64,000 nucleotides of DNA. It comes from Dermabacter sp. (lineage in GTDB: Bacteria > Actinomycetota > Actinomycetes > Actinomycetales > Dermabacteraceae). The translations under genes and the position numbers were made by a program. Each line of letters begins with the position of its first letter. Position 1 is the stretch's first letter. The stretch spans positions 41,484-105,483 of the forward strand of contig JAUNTX010000001.1 in the NCBI GenBank assembly GCA_030538475.1, given 5' to 3'. Under the pieces are notes generated by a model, which did not search any database, had not been told where the DNA came from, and saw nothing but the letters and a program-made list of their open reading frames with translations. This document shows positions 33,060 through 44,592 of the stretch, one piece after another.

Positions 33060-34738
33060 GAGGGCGCTGCTTCGCCGGTGACGCCCTGGAGTTTCGGCAT
33101 TGCCCACCGGGCGCGGTCGCTGTAGCGGCGGTGCGTGCCCGCATCCACGCCGAGGGTCCTCCACAGGGCGAGGGCGTCGGCCGCCGGAAGGTGATTCAGC
33201 GACACGCTGCCACCCGCGTACGCGACGGTCACGGAGGCCTGGCCCCAGCGGCGCTCGAGCGGGCCGGAGCCGATCGCGACGGACTGGATGCGGTCGCGCG
33301 GGATCACCTGCACCCACGCGGACAGCAGGCCGTAGCGGTGCACGAGCGCGTGCTCGGTGAGCGTGTAGCGGGTGCGGCGCCGGGCGATGAAGGAGCGCCA
33401 GTGCCGCGGATGCGTGCCGGGAAGTTCGGAGGGGGCGAGCGTGGCGAACGCCTCGATCAGGTCGGTATCGGCCATTTCCGAGTACGGTACCGCGGGGTTG
33501 ATCCGCGCGGGCGCGTGCAGGCTCGGGTGCGGGGTGATCCGGCCGACGGGCGCGAGCAGGTGATCGAGGGTCGCGCGCAGCTCGCTCGCGGTGCCGACGG
33601 GCAGAACGCGGTCGGCCTTGGAATCATCCATCTCGTCCATGCCCGCCGTGCTCACGCGGGCCTCGCTCCAGCCCGGTCCGCGCCACAGCACGGGGCGGCG
33701 CACGATGGCGGCCTGGATTTTGAGCGCGGAGAGGTTGTCGCTGCGGGAGTTGATGAGGCCGCGGCGCGCCCGCATGCCCGTGCTCGTGGCGCGCGAGACG
33801 AAGCCCCATCCCACTTCGAGGCGGTTGAGGATGAGGCGCGGGGCGGCGAGCAGGAGCGGGATGATCCAGATCAGGGCCGCGAAGCTGAAGGTGAAGCCGT
33901 TAATGACCTGCCAGAGGAGCCACGCGAGGGCGGCGATCATGGTGACGACGACGCCGATGACGAGGCCGAGGTCGCGCACCATCGAGTGCAGCAGCCGGGT
34001 CGTGGGGATCTTCGCGAGAAGCTCGCCCTCACCGTCGCCATCCAGCAGTACGCTCGTGACGCGCGATTCGAGGCTCGTGCCCTGCTGGTGCGGGGCGTGC
34101 TCGTGCGTCAGCTCGGGTGCGGCGCCGGGTGCGTGGGCGGGAGCGGGGTGCTCCTCCGCAGCTGCGGGGCCCGCTCCGGCACCGGTGTCCGCGCCGCTCG
34201 CGGCTGCCGGTCCGCGCTGCCGGGCAAGTTCGAGCACCTGCGCTTGGATCTCTTCGGCGCGGGCGCGCGAGAGGAAGGCGAGGTCCACGTGGGAATCGCC
34301 GCTACCGGCCAGTTCCACCCGCACTTTCGAGAGGCCCACGAGGCGCGCCACGAAGGGCCGCTCGATGGAGACGGCGTCGATGCGTTCGCGCGGCGCGATG
34401 CGCCTGCTCACGCCGATGAGCTTGCGGCGCACGAACACGCCGTCGTCGGTCACCGCGAACTTCGTGGCCCGCCAGCCAATGAAGGAGAAGCCGACGGCGA
34501 TGACGATGAGGGCCGCCGCCATCCCGAGCGTGGCCAGCAGCCGCGTCCACGTGAAGTGTTCAAGAGCCATGTTCGCGAAGCCCTGGAAGCCCAGGATCGC
34601 CACGGCGAGGATGACCACCTGCCATCCGGCCACGAGCGGTGTGAGCGGGTGAAAGCGCTGGAAGGCCGACTCGGGCGGATCGTTCGGGTTCGCCGCGGCG
34701 GCGACCTCGGAGTTTGGTGCCGGGGGCTGCTGGCTCAC
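33056..34738 (-). CDS. Bacterial PH-domain membrane protein, YdbT-like
   Basis: A 560-residue membrane protein with two hydrophobic pairs (about 33-85 and 250-310) and repeated DUF304/bPH_2 domains: RKLIGVSRRIAPRERIDAVSIERPFVARLVGLSKV, then RRGLINSRSDNLSALKIQAAIVRRPVLWRGPG, then HRYGLLSAWVQVIPRDRIQSVAIGSGPLERRWGQASV. The repeated P/RDRIQSV-type sequence is the family hallmark. An Ala/Pro/His-rich linker (about 170-215) is probably disordered. The GTG at 34738 overlaps the stop of the smaller PH-domain gene. The pair corresponds to B. subtilis ydbS-ydbT; function is unknown. Confidence 0.85.
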   Translation of the reverse strand: MSQQPPAPNSEVAAAANPNDPPESAFQRFHPLTPLVAGWQVVILAVAILGFQGFANMALEHFTWTRLLATLGMAAALIVIAVGFSFIGWRATKFAVTDDGVFVRRKLIGVSRRIAPRERIDAVSIERPFVARLVGLSKVRVELAGSGDSHVDLAFLSRARAEEIQAQVLELARQRGPAAASGADTGAGAGPAAAEEHPAPAHAPGAAPELTHEHAPHQQGTSLESRVTSVLLDGDGEGELLAKIPTTRLLHSMVRDLGLVIGVVVTMIAALAWLLWQVINGFTFSFAALIWIIPLLLAAPRLILNRLEVGWGFVSRATSTGMRARRGLINSRSDNLSALKIQAAIVRRPVLWRGPGWSEARVSTAGMDEMDDSKADRVLPVGTASELRATLDHLLAPVGRITPHPSLHAPARINPAVPYSEMADTDLIEAFATLAPSELPGTHPRHWRSFIARRRTRYTLTEHALVHRYGLLSAWVQVIPRDRIQSVAIGSGPLERRWGQASVTVAYAGGSVSLNHLPAADALALWRTLGVDAGTHRRYSDRARWAMPKLQGVTGEAAPS

Positions 34739-35328
34739 AGGGCGGCCATCTTCTGATTGGCTTCGCGGGTCACGAGGTCACGAATGCGCTCCGATTCTGC
34801 GCGCTCGAGGCCGGGGATGGTGACGTTGCCGAGTACGCCGCCCGCGGACTTCATGGCGAGGGTCGAGAGGCCGAACTTGCGCTCGATGGGCCCTTCGGTG
34901 ATTTCGATGTCCTGGACGCGGCCGTAGGGCACCACCGTCATCGAGCGAAACATGAGGCCTGAACGAAACAGCACGTCGTCCTCGCGCGTGAGGTAGCCGA
35001 GCGCGCGCGTGCGCCGCGGCATGAGCAGCACGGATTGGGCCACGATCACGTAGAACAGGAGCGACAGCAGATGCAGCATCGGCGGCCAGCCCAGCCAGGC
35101 CACGAGCACGTTCCAGACGATGCCGACGACGATAAACGGGATCCACCACGCGAGGTTGCCGATATAGCGAGCGCGAATGAGGCGCGGCGAGACGGGCCGA
35201 AGGCTCTGGGCGATGCTCTCGTAGGTGGGGGTTTCGGTGCCGGGCTCCGACGGCGCGGCGCCCACAGGGCCGGGCGATCCCTCGGGCACTGGCGACGATG
35301 AAGGCACGGGGATCACGGAAGAACTCAT
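34735..35328 (-). CDS. Bacterial PH-domain membrane protein, YdbS-like
   Basis: A 197-residue protein: about 45 Pro/Ser-rich residues, two membrane helices (LAWWIPFIVVGIVWNVLVAW and LLSLLFYVIVAQSVLLMP) and a single DUF304 domain, DVLFRSGLMFRSMTVVPYGRVQDIEITEGPIERKFGLSTLAMKSAGG. It is the small partner of the following YdbT-like protein, coupled by a GTGA overlap. Together they probably form a membrane complex. Confidence 0.86.
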   Translation of the reverse strand: MSSSVIPVPSSSPVPEGSPGPVGAAPSEPGTETPTYESIAQSLRPVSPRLIRARYIGNLAWWIPFIVVGIVWNVLVAWLGWPPMLHLLSLLFYVIVAQSVLLMPRRTRALGYLTREDDVLFRSGLMFRSMTVVPYGRVQDIEITEGPIERKFGLSTLAMKSAGGVLGNVTIPGLERAESERIRDLVTREANQKMAAL

Positions 35329-35403
35329 GCCTCCATGCTAATCATCGGGCCCCGGCGCGCGCACATCGCCGCGCCCGCGGACGCACGGCGCACGCCGCTC
35401 AAG

Positions 35404-35438
35404 ACTCAGGGCTCAGCGCTCAGGGCTCTGGGCTCAGG
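35404..35438. repeat. Five tandem 7-bp repeats at the DUF3180 stop codon
   Basis: Five contiguous 7-base units with consensus GCTCAGG (units 1, 2 and 4 each differ at one base) span the stop codon of the DUF3180 gene and its 3' side. Such perfect-phase short repeats are slippage-prone. No other clear feature is seen between 35329 and 35403. Confidence 0.7.
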
Positions 35439-35934
35439 CGGATTCGCTCACGCCTTCGGCCTCGCCGCCCGGGGGCACCTTCCCCCAGTGCTGGACGAGC
35501 ACGCCGACGACGGTCAGGGCGACGGCGCTCAGCACGCACGTGAGCGTCGGCACGAGGGCCCCGAACACGGTGCCGCCCCCGCGCACCAGGAGGTAGATGC
35601 CCTGGCCGAGGAAGAATCCGCCCGCGATGGCGCCCGTGTAGGCCCCGGCGCGCGCGAACATGACGATCCGGTACGCCTGGGTGAGGTCGAGGTGGTGGGT
35701 GCGCGGCGCGGCGGTTGCCTGGGCCTCGCGCTCGCGAGATTCGTCGAGGTAGCGCTTGACGCGCAGGCCGAAGTAGAGCACTCCCCCGGCAAGCAGCAGC
35801 AGGATGGCGCCGCTCGCATACGAGGGCACGGGTACGATCTCGCCGCGGCTCGCGTACAGCACGCTGAGCGTGTGCCCGCCGAGCCCCGCGGTGGCGGCGA
35901 TGGCGAGCAGTAGGAGGGTCGGGGTGGGTTTCAT
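35434..35934 (-). CDS. DUF3180 membrane protein
   Basis: A 166-residue protein with four hydrophobic helices: near residues 5-25, 40-58, 92-115 and 120-145. The conserved DUF3180 segment is THHLDLTQAYRIVMFARAGAYTGAIAGGFFLGQGIYLL. It is the counterpart of Rv3605c, which also sits between folK and the panC-side genes. The ATG at 35934 overlaps the folB-folK stop (ATGA). Role unknown; the fixed neighbourhood suggests a link to folate or pantothenate supply. Confidence 0.88.
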   Translation of the reverse strand: MKPTPTLLLLAIAATAGLGGHTLSVLYASRGEIVPVPSYASGAILLLLAGGVLYFGLRVKRYLDESREREAQATAAPRTHHLDLTQAYRIVMFARAGAYTGAIAGGFFLGQGIYLLVRGGGTVFGALVPTLTCVLSAVALTVVGVLVQHWGKVPPGGEAEGVSESA

Positions 35935-36875
35935 GCGCGCTCCCCGACGCCCGTGACCGAGGAGAAGCCGGGCACCGGCACGCGCCGTTCGCCTGTCTCG
36001 GGGTTCTCTGCCCGAAGCTTGGCCAGCACGGATGCCGCATCGCCGTGGCCCGGCAGCTCAAGGGCCTCGCCGACGAGGCGGGCGAGGCTCGTCATGGGGG
36101 CCAGCACGAACGGGCGTTCGTGCGCGCGCGGGTGCGGCAGCGTGAGCGCGGGGTCATCGAGCGTGATCGGCCCCCAGGTCACGAGGTCGAGGTCGAGGGT
36201 GCGGGGGCCCCACCGGACCTCGCGGGTGCGGCCGCGCATCAGTTCGATGCGGGCGGTCTCTTCGAGCAGTTGCCACGGGCTGAGCCGGGTCTCGACCAGG
36301 AGCGCGGCGTTGAGGTAGGGCGGATCATCGGCGCCTTCGTCGAGGCTCACCGCGTCCGTCTCGATCACGTCGCTCGCGGCGATCACCCGCGTCTGCGGGA
36401 TCGAGTCGATGAGCGCGAGGGCCGCTCGCAGGTGCTCCTCGCGCTCCCCCACGCTGGAGCCGAGCGCGATGACCGCGCGCTGGGGTGGCGCGTCCCGGTC
36501 GGTTGTGAAGCCGACGGAGGCGAAGGTCTGGGTCAGCGGCGCCGTCGGCTTGTGGATGCTCACGCGGGCGCGGCGCACGAGCGGGTGCTCGGCGAAGATG
36601 CGGGAGCAGATCCGCTCGGCGAGGGATTCGATGAGGTCCACGCTTTCCCCGCTCACGACCTCTTCGATGATCTGCGCGATGTCGGCGTAGCTGACCGAGC
36701 GGGTGAGGGCGTCGGAGCGCCCCGCGGAGCGGGCGTCGAGCCAGAGGCGGGCATCGATCAGGAAGTCGTGCCCGTCGCGCTTTTCTTCGGGGAAGACCCC
36801 GTGCTTGCCGTGGACGCGCACGCCCTGAACGGTGATCTCATCGAGCCGCCGCTCGGCGCCGAGTGCTTCGCTCAT
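35931..36875 (-). CDS. folK: Fused dihydroneopterin aldolase / HPPK (FolB-FolK)
   Basis: A 314-residue bifunctional folate enzyme. Residues 1 to about 125 are FolB (ITVQGVRVHGKHGVFPEEKRDGHDFLIDARLW, SYADIAQIIEEVVSG, VDLIESLAERI), which cleaves dihydroneopterin. From about 131 it is FolK (AVIALGSSVGEREEHLRAAL, WGPRTLDLDLVTWG, LPHPRAHERPFVLAPM), which pyrophosphorylates the pterin. In mycobacteria these are separate genes in the same place. The ATG at 36875 is chosen; a GTG at 36887 overlapping the folP stop is too close to the Shine-Dalgarno AAAGGAG. Confidence 0.94.
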   Translation of the reverse strand: MSEALGAERRLDEITVQGVRVHGKHGVFPEEKRDGHDFLIDARLWLDARSAGRSDALTRSVSYADIAQIIEEVVSGESVDLIESLAERICSRIFAEHPLVRRARVSIHKPTAPLTQTFASVGFTTDRDAPPQRAVIALGSSVGEREEHLRAALALIDSIPQTRVIAASDVIETDAVSLDEGADDPPYLNAALLVETRLSPWQLLEETARIELMRGRTREVRWGPRTLDLDLVTWGPITLDDPALTLPHPRAHERPFVLAPMTSLARLVGEALELPGHGDAASVLAKLRAENPETGERRVPVPGFSSVTGVGERA

Positions 36876-36883
36876 CACTGCTC

Positions 36884-37852
36884 TCACGGCTCCTTTCGTT
36901 GCCCGCGTGCGGGAGCTTCGGGATACGGCCGGTCGGCCGAGGTCGCTGCAGTGCCCGTCGCCGCAGTTCCTGTCGCGTGCGGCCCGTGCACGAGCCGCTC
37001 CACGACTCGCATCTGCGCGAGGGTCGCGGGAACATCGTGCACCCGCACCGCCCAGGCGCGGCGGGCCTGGCAAAGGCCAGAAATCGCCGCCGTGGCCGCA
37101 TCGACGTTCCCGCCGAGCGCGGCGAGAAATCGCTTGCGGCTCACGCCGATGAGCAGGGGGAATCCGAGCGCCTCGATCTGCTCGATCTTTTCGAGGAGTT
37201 CCCAGTTCTGCTCCCCCGACTTCGAAAAACCAAAACCGGGATCGGCCACGAGCGAGGACGCGGGGATGCCCGCCTCCTGGGCGGCCTCGAGCCTGCTGCC
37301 GAGTTCGGCCGCGACCTCGCGGCCCACGTCGGCATAGGACTGGTGGCCGACGGCCTCGTGGGAGTGGGCGCGCCAGTGCATCGCCACGTACACGGGCGGC
37401 AGGTGCAGCGACGTGCGCAGGTGGGCGACCGCGGGGAGCATCTCGGGATCGGCGAGCCCACCGGACACGTCGTTGACGATGAGGGCGCCCGCCTGCACCG
37501 CCTCGCGCGCCACCTCGGCGCGCATGGTGTCGATGCTGACGCAGATGCCCCGTTCGGTGAGGGCGCGGACCACGGGGATCGTGCGCCGACGCTCCTCAGC
37601 CTCGCTCACGCGGGCGGCGCCGGGGCGGGTCGATTCGCCGCCCACGTCGATGATGTCGGCGCCGTCGGCCACCATCTTTTCCGCGTGCGCGATGGCGCTC
37701 TCGTGCTCGAGGTACGCGCCCCCGTCGGAAAACGAATCGGGGGTCACGTTGAGCACGCCCATGAGGAGCGTGCGCTCCTGGCGGAGCGCGGCAGGGAGCC
37801 CCTCGGGCCAGCGCCACGCGGGAGCGGTGGACAACTCGAGCGGTGCACGCAT
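36884..37852 (-). CDS. folP: Dihydropteroate synthase
   Basis: A 322-residue TIM-barrel enzyme joining pterin pyrophosphate to p-aminobenzoate; it is the sulfonamide target. Signatures are LMGVLNVTPDSFSDGG, DGADIIDVGGESTRPGA, NDVSGG, and PLLIGVSRKRFL. A C-terminal tail of about 40 Ala/Thr/Pro-rich residues goes beyond the usual end. The ATG at 37852 lies 8 bases after folE, and the product acts on the output of the next gene, folB-folK. Confidence 0.95.
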   Translation of the reverse strand: MRAPLELSTAPAWRWPEGLPAALRQERTLLMGVLNVTPDSFSDGGAYLEHESAIAHAEKMVADGADIIDVGGESTRPGAARVSEAEERRRTIPVVRALTERGICVSIDTMRAEVAREAVQAGALIVNDVSGGLADPEMLPAVAHLRTSLHLPPVYVAMHWRAHSHEAVGHQSYADVGREVAAELGSRLEAAQEAGIPASSLVADPGFGFSKSGEQNWELLEKIEQIEALGFPLLIGVSRKRFLAALGGNVDAATAAISGLCQARRAWAVRVHDVPATLAQMRVVERLVHGPHATGTAATGTAATSADRPYPEAPARGQRKEP

Positions 37853-37860
37853 GGCGCCTC

Positions 37861-38468
37861 CTAGGCCCGCATTCCGCTCTGGATGAGGCTCATGGCCTCG
37901 GAGCGGGTTGCGGCGTTCGTGACGAGCGAGCCGCGTACCGCGCTCGTGAGCGTCTCCGCGTTCGGGGACTTCACGCCGCGCATCGCCATGCACAGGTGTT
38001 CCGCCTGGAGCACCACGATCGTGCCGTGGGCCTGAAGTTCCTCGTGAATCGCCTCGGCGATCTGGCTCGTGAGCCGCTCCTGCACCTGCGGCCTGGCGGC
38101 GAAGGACTCCACGAGCCGCGCGAACTTCGACAGCCCCGCGAGCATCCCCTGCTTGCCCGGGATGTAGCCCACGTGGGCCCGGCCGAAGAACGGCACGAGG
38201 TGATGCTCGCACATCGAATAGAAGCGGATATCGCGCACGAGCACGAGTTCGCGATGCTCCACCTCGAACTGCGTGCGCATGTGCGCGCGGGGCTCCTCGT
38301 GCAGCCCGCGGAACACCTCGGCATACATGCGCGCCACCCGGGTGGGGGTGTCGCGCAACCCGTCGCGGTCGGGGTCTTCCCCGACCGCTTCGAGGATTTC
38401 CCGCACGGCCCGCTCAATGCGCGCGTGGTCCACGGGAGCTGCCGCCTGCCCGGTGTTCTCCGCCTCGC

Positions 38469-38472
<4 letters not shown>
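37861..38472 (-). CDS. folE: GTP cyclohydrolase I
   Basis: A 203-residue enzyme that opens GTP to dihydroneopterin triphosphate, the first step of folate synthesis. The zinc and active-site residues are visible in [26 protein letters not shown] and in [15 protein letters not shown] (the second Cys). GTG at 38472 overlaps the ftsH stop (GTGA), so folate synthesis is translationally coupled to FtsH as in mycobacteria. Confidence 0.96.
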
Positions 38473-40502
<2,030 letters not shown>

Positions 40503-40655
40503 GTGAGGTGTGCGTTCCCAAATACTGAGGTGTGGTCCCTGCCCCGCGTGTGCGGGTCGGGCGAGATTCAGGTGAATCTATCGGGTGAGACTGACGGAGG
40601 GCTTGGAGAAGGCCCCATGTTTGCGCTCGGCGTAACCGGGACGGGCCGCGGCGCG

Positions 40656-41201
40656 CTAGTCGGAGTAGACGGAGGCCTTGAGAACCCCCACGTAGGGGAG
40701 GTTGCGGTAGGTCTCGGAGTAGTCGAGGCCGTAGCCCACGACAAACTCGTTCGGGATCTCGAAGCCGACGTAGCGCACGTCGATATCGACCTTGACGGCA
40801 TCGGGCTTGCGGAGCAGGGTGCAGATCTCGACGCTCTTCGGGCCGCGCGAGCGCAGGTTGGTGCGCAGCCAGCTGAGGGTCAGGCCCGAGTCGATGATGT
40901 CTTCCACGATGAGGACGTGGCGGTCGGTGATATCGGCGCCGAGGTCCTTGATGATGCGGACCACACCGGAGGATTTCGTGCCGCTGCCGTAGGAACTCAC
41001 GGCCATCCAGTCCATGTCGAGCGGAAGGTCGATTGCGCGGACCAGATCGGCCACGACCATGACGGCGCCCTTGAGCACTCCGACCACGATGGGGGGTTCG
41101 TCGGCGTAATCACGGGCGATCTGGGCGCCCATCTCGGCGAGTCGTCGGGAAATATCCTCCTCGCTCAGAAGGATTCGTTCGACATCGTCGTGCATGCTCA
41201 C
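40656..41201 (-). CDS. hpt: Hypoxanthine phosphoribosyltransferase
   Basis: A 181-residue purine-salvage enzyme converting hypoxanthine or guanine plus PRPP to IMP or GMP. The PRPP loop is [33 protein letters not shown] near the N-terminus and [19 protein letters not shown] near the C-terminus are characteristic. GTG at 41201 or ATG at 41195 may be the start; AAAGAGA lies upstream of both. It follows tilS by 30 bases, the usual actinobacterial pair. Confidence 0.95.
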   Translation of the reverse strand: MSMHDDVERILLSEEDISRRLAEMGAQIARDYADEPPIVVGVLKGAVMVVADLVRAIDLPLDMDWMAVSSYGSGTKSSGVVRIIKDLGADITDRHVLIVEDIIDSGLTLSWLRTNLRSRGPKSVEICTLLRKPDAVKVDIDVRYVGFEIPNEFVVGYGLDYSETYRNLPYVGVLKASVYSD

Positions 41202-41231
41202 GTGGTCTCTTTCGGTCTGCCGGGCGTGGGG

Positions 41232-42353
41232 CTACGCAGGAGCGGTGTGCGATGACCGTTCGGGCACGCCGGGGGCGAACACCAGCAGACCGTCGCTGCG
41301 CACGGCCTCGATCTTACCCGGAAGCAGGATCGGGCCCTGCCCGCGGTAGGCGCTCACGAGCGCATCGACCTGGAGCACGTGGCGGCGCAGCAGGCTCTTG
41401 CTCGCGCGTGCCCCGCCGAGGCGCTGCGCTTCGTGGATGGCGTGCTTGATGACCCGGGTGCGCAGGGCACGCGGCAGGAGGGCGAGGCCGTACACGTCGA
41501 GGGCCACGAGGTCGCTCGATTCCGCTCGCCCGGTGCGGGCGAGGCCCTCGTAGTCCTCGCGGGCCTGGGCGTCAAGGTAGTCGGCGTCGTCGGCGAGCAG
41601 ATCGGCGGTGCGCACGAGGTTCTGCGCGATGTGGTCGCCAAGGATCTCGGCGAGGGCGGGCAGGGCGAGGGTGCGGACACGCACGCGCAGGAAGGTCTCG
41701 TCGGCGTTCATGGGGTCGTCCCACACGTCGATGTCGAGCGCCTCACAAATCGCGCGGGTGTCGGCGCGCCACAGCCCGGTGGTTTCGTCGCGCCCGGTGC
41801 CGAGGAAGGGGCGCAGCAGGGCGCCGCGGCGTCGGCGAATGCCCGCGAGCGCGCGGGCACCCGCGCCGCGGGCGAGGCCGAGCAGGACCTGTTCGGCCTG
41901 GTCGTCGAGGGTGTGGCCGAGCAGGATCGCGAGGGCCGAGCGCTCGTCGGCGAGTTCTTCGAGGGCCTGGTGCCGGGCGGTGCGGGCCGCGTCTTCGAGC
42001 CCGCCGCCCGCCTGCTCTACGTGGACGCGCCGCACGTGGACGCGGGTCAGGCCCAGGCGCTCGCAGGTGGCGGCGGCGCGCTCGGCCACGCGGGCGGAGT
42101 CTTCAGACAGGCGGTGGTCGATGATGGCCGCTTCGCACTCGAGGCCGAACTCGCGGGCCACCCACGCGCTCGTCGCGGCAAGCGCGAGGGAATCGGCGCC
42201 GCCGCTCACGCCGACGAGGACGACGGGCCGGTGATTGGCGGAGCCCTCGGACTGCACGGGCGCGGTGACGTCGGCGAGCTCGGCGAGCCTTCCCGCGAGC
42301 GCCGCCTTCACGGCGAGCCGCGCGCGCGCCACGAGCGGCGGGGGTCCGGCCAT
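41232..42353 (-). CDS. tilS: tRNA(Ile)-lysidine synthetase
   Basis: A 373-residue N-type ATP pyrophosphatase modifying C34 of the CAU-anticodon tRNA-Ile to lysidine. The PP-loop SGGADS is at residues 50-55 in VLVGVSGGADSLALA, followed by LLGHTLDDQAEQVLLGLARG and the substrate region RPFLGTGRDETTG. The C-terminal domain is short, as in other actinobacteria. Its start overlaps the stop of the upstream carboxypeptidase gene by one base (TGATG). Confidence 0.93.
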   Translation of the reverse strand: MAGPPPLVARARLAVKAALAGRLAELADVTAPVQSEGSANHRPVVLVGVSGGADSLALAATSAWVAREFGLECEAAIIDHRLSEDSARVAERAAATCERLGLTRVHVRRVHVEQAGGGLEDAARTARHQALEELADERSALAILLGHTLDDQAEQVLLGLARGAGARALAGIRRRRGALLRPFLGTGRDETTGLWRADTRAICEALDIDVWDDPMNADETFLRVRVRTLALPALAEILGDHIAQNLVRTADLLADDADYLDAQAREDYEGLARTGRAESSDLVALDVYGLALLPRALRTRVIKHAIHEAQRLGGARASKSLLRRHVLQVDALVSAYRGQGPILLPGKIEAVRSDGLLVFAPGVPERSSHTAPA

Positions 42354-43852
42354 CACGGTCCCGTGGGCGTGAGGCCCGGCGCGCTCGTCTCCTGAGCGTC
42401 CTCGGCGGGGGCGGCCTCCGCCGCGGCGCCCGCGGTCACCATGGCGGTCGCCGCCTGATCCACGGCCGCGCGGGCGGCGCTCGCCTCGCTTCCCTCGAAG
42501 CCGTGAACGAGGATCGAGTAGCCCACGGTGCGCCCGTCGGCGAGGACCGCGGTGCCGGCGAGCGAGGCGACCCCGCCCAGGTAGCCGGTCTTGCCGCGCA
42601 CGATGCCCCGCCCTGCCTCGGCGCCGTCCTCCTCGAAGCGCTCGGTGAGGGTGCCGGTGAGGGCGCCGACGGGCACCATCGCGAAGACCGCCCGCACTTC
42701 GGGCGGCGCGCCGCCTGCCGCCCACGCGCACAGGTGGGCGAGGAACTGGGGGGCCACGCGGTTATCGACGCTCAGGCCGCTGTTATCGGCGATCACGAGG
42801 CCGTCCACGGCGAATCCTTCGGCGGCGGCCAGGGAGGTGAGGTCCGCGCTCACGGCGTCGCGCGCGCCCTGCACCGTGCTCGGCTGCCCCTTCTGCTTCG
42901 CAACGTGGCGGGCCAGGAGTTCGGCTACAGTGTTGTCCGAGTACAGCAGCGTGTGCTCGATCCAGTCCGAGAGCGGCGCGGAGGAGACCGAGCCGACGTT
43001 CTGGGCGGCCGGGCCCGACGGCTGGCGCGCGACCTCGCCGTTCACGCTCACGCCCCGCTGGGCGAGCAGTTCGGCAAAGATGCGGCCCGCATCCATCGCC
43101 GGGTCTTCGGACTTGCGGCCATAGGCGGAGCCGTCGAGCCTGCCGCCATCGACCCCGAGCGCCATGATCGGCGCCACCCATCCCCCGGCCGGGCCGTTGC
43201 TGCCCCACGCGGGGTTGAGGGGATCGTGCGCGAAGTAGGTGTCGTCCACTCCGAGGGTGACCTCGCTCAGCCCCGCCTGTTGGGCGGCCGTCGCGGTGAG
43301 ATCGGCGAGTTCGGCGAGCGACGCGCGGCTCACGCCCTCGCGCGTCTCGCCGTACCCGCGCGCGAGCAGCATGTCGCCTCCGCCGACGAGGCTCACGTGG
43401 GAGCCCTCGAGCGTGGCGCTCGTCGTGAAGGTCTGATCGGCATCGAACGCCCGGATGGCCGAGAGCGCGGTGAGCAGCTTCATGGTCGAGGCCGGTGTGC
43501 GGGCCTCGCTAGCGTCCGATTCGGCGATGACCTCGCCGCTGTCCGCGTCCACAATCGCGTAGGCGAGGTGGCCCTCGACCACGGGCAGCGCGGCGACGGG
43601 GGCGAGCGCGGCGTTCAGATCGGCCGCGCTCACGGGGGTCACGGCGGGCGAAGCGGAGGCGTCGGCCGACGGGCTGAGCAGCGCGTACGCCTCACCGTCG
43701 GCGGGAACGCCTTCGACGGGGCCCGCGGCCTCCGCTCGCAGCGTGAGGGGACCGGGGAACGCATCCACCACGTCGCCGTACACGTAGAACGAGGCGGGCA
43801 GCGCGAGGGCCACGAGCGCAGCCAGCACGCGCGTGCGGACGGAATCCGCCAT
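42353..43852 (-). CDS. D-alanyl-D-alanine carboxypeptidase/endopeptidase, PBP4 class (S13)
   Basis: A 499-residue exported penicillin-binding protein trimming peptidoglycan peptides. After an N-terminal membrane helix (VLAALVALALPASFYVYG) come the three active-site motifs: STMK with Ser122 and Lys125, the SxN motif in LLYSDNTVAE, and GKTGYLGG. The Ala/Pro-rich segment at 40-80 is a linker. The last 40 residues are Ala/Glu/Pro-rich. It is the counterpart of Rv3627c, lying between tilS and the divergent ppa. Confidence 0.92.
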   Translation of the reverse strand: MADSVRTRVLAALVALALPASFYVYGDVVDAFPGPLTLRAEAAGPVEGVPADGEAYALLSPSADASASPAVTPVSAADLNAALAPVAALPVVEGHLAYAIVDADSGEVIAESDASEARTPASTMKLLTALSAIRAFDADQTFTTSATLEGSHVSLVGGGDMLLARGYGETREGVSRASLAELADLTATAAQQAGLSEVTLGVDDTYFAHDPLNPAWGSNGPAGGWVAPIMALGVDGGRLDGSAYGRKSEDPAMDAGRIFAELLAQRGVSVNGEVARQPSGPAAQNVGSVSSAPLSDWIEHTLLYSDNTVAELLARHVAKQKGQPSTVQGARDAVSADLTSLAAAEGFAVDGLVIADNSGLSVDNRVAPQFLAHLCAWAAGGAPPEVRAVFAMVPVGALTGTLTERFEEDGAEAGRGIVRGKTGYLGGVASLAGTAVLADGRTVGYSILVHGFEGSEASAARAAVDQAATAMVTAGAAAEAAPAEDAQETSAPGLTPTGP

Positions 43853-44054
43853 GTCTCAACTCCTCGGGGCACGGAACGGGGCCGACGGCGGTGTGCAGGG
43901 CCCACCCGATGCGGGGTACCGCACAGCGCGCTCGCCACCCAAAAGCCTCATGCGAGGCGAATGTTCGCTATGGTGGAACCAGGTTACGCGCTCCCGGGGG
44001 TCTTCTCGAGGGTAGCGCTGTTTTTATTCACAGACTGAGGCAACGGAGTCACAC

Positions 44055-44567
44055 GTGGAATTCGACGTCACCATCGAGATCCCCAAGGGAAATCGAAACA
44101 AGTACGAGGTGGACCACCACAGTGGCCGCATTCGCTTGGACCGCATGCTCTTCACGGCAACGCGCTACCCCGACGATTACGGCTTCATTGAGGGCACCCT
44201 CGGCGAAGATGGCGACCCGCTGGATGTTCTCGTGCTCCTCGAAGAGCCCACCTTCCCCGGCTGCCTGATCCGCTGCCGCGCGCTCGGCATGTTCCGCATG
44301 CGCGACGAATCCGGCGGCGACGACAAGGTGGTGGCCGTGCCCGTGGGCGATAAGCGCCAGGTGCGCCGCCAGGAGCTCACCGATATCTCCGAGTTCCACC
44401 GCCTCGAAATCCAGCACTTCTTCGAGGTCTACAAGGACCTCGAGCCCGGCAAGAGCGTCGAGGGCGCCCACTGGGAGGGCCGCGCCGACGCCGAAGCGGA
44501 AATCCGCGCCTCCTACGCCCGCGCGAAGGGCACCGAGCACGCGAACGAATACACCCAGGAGTTCTAG
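44055..44567 (+). CDS. ppa: Inorganic pyrophosphatase, family I
   Basis: A 170-residue soluble enzyme hydrolysing pyrophosphate to drive biosynthesis. The signature [11 protein letters not shown] provides the catalytic aspartates, with [23 protein letters not shown] at the N-terminus and [15 protein letters not shown] for metal and substrate binding. It is divergent from the carboxypeptidase gene, with about 200 bp between; that gap holds no recognised motif beyond a possible TATGGT hexamer at 43969-43974. Confidence 0.97.
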   Translation: MEFDVTIEIPKGNRNKYEVDHHSGRIRLDRMLFTATRYPDDYGFIEGTLGEDGDPLDVLVLLEEPTFPGCLIRCRALGMFRMRDESGGDDKVVAVPVGDKRQVRRQELTDISEFHRLEIQHFFEVYKDLEPGKSVEGAHWEGRADAEAEIRASYARAKGTEHANEYTQEF

Positions 44568-44592
44568 GCCGACTGGGCACGAGAGAACCGAT

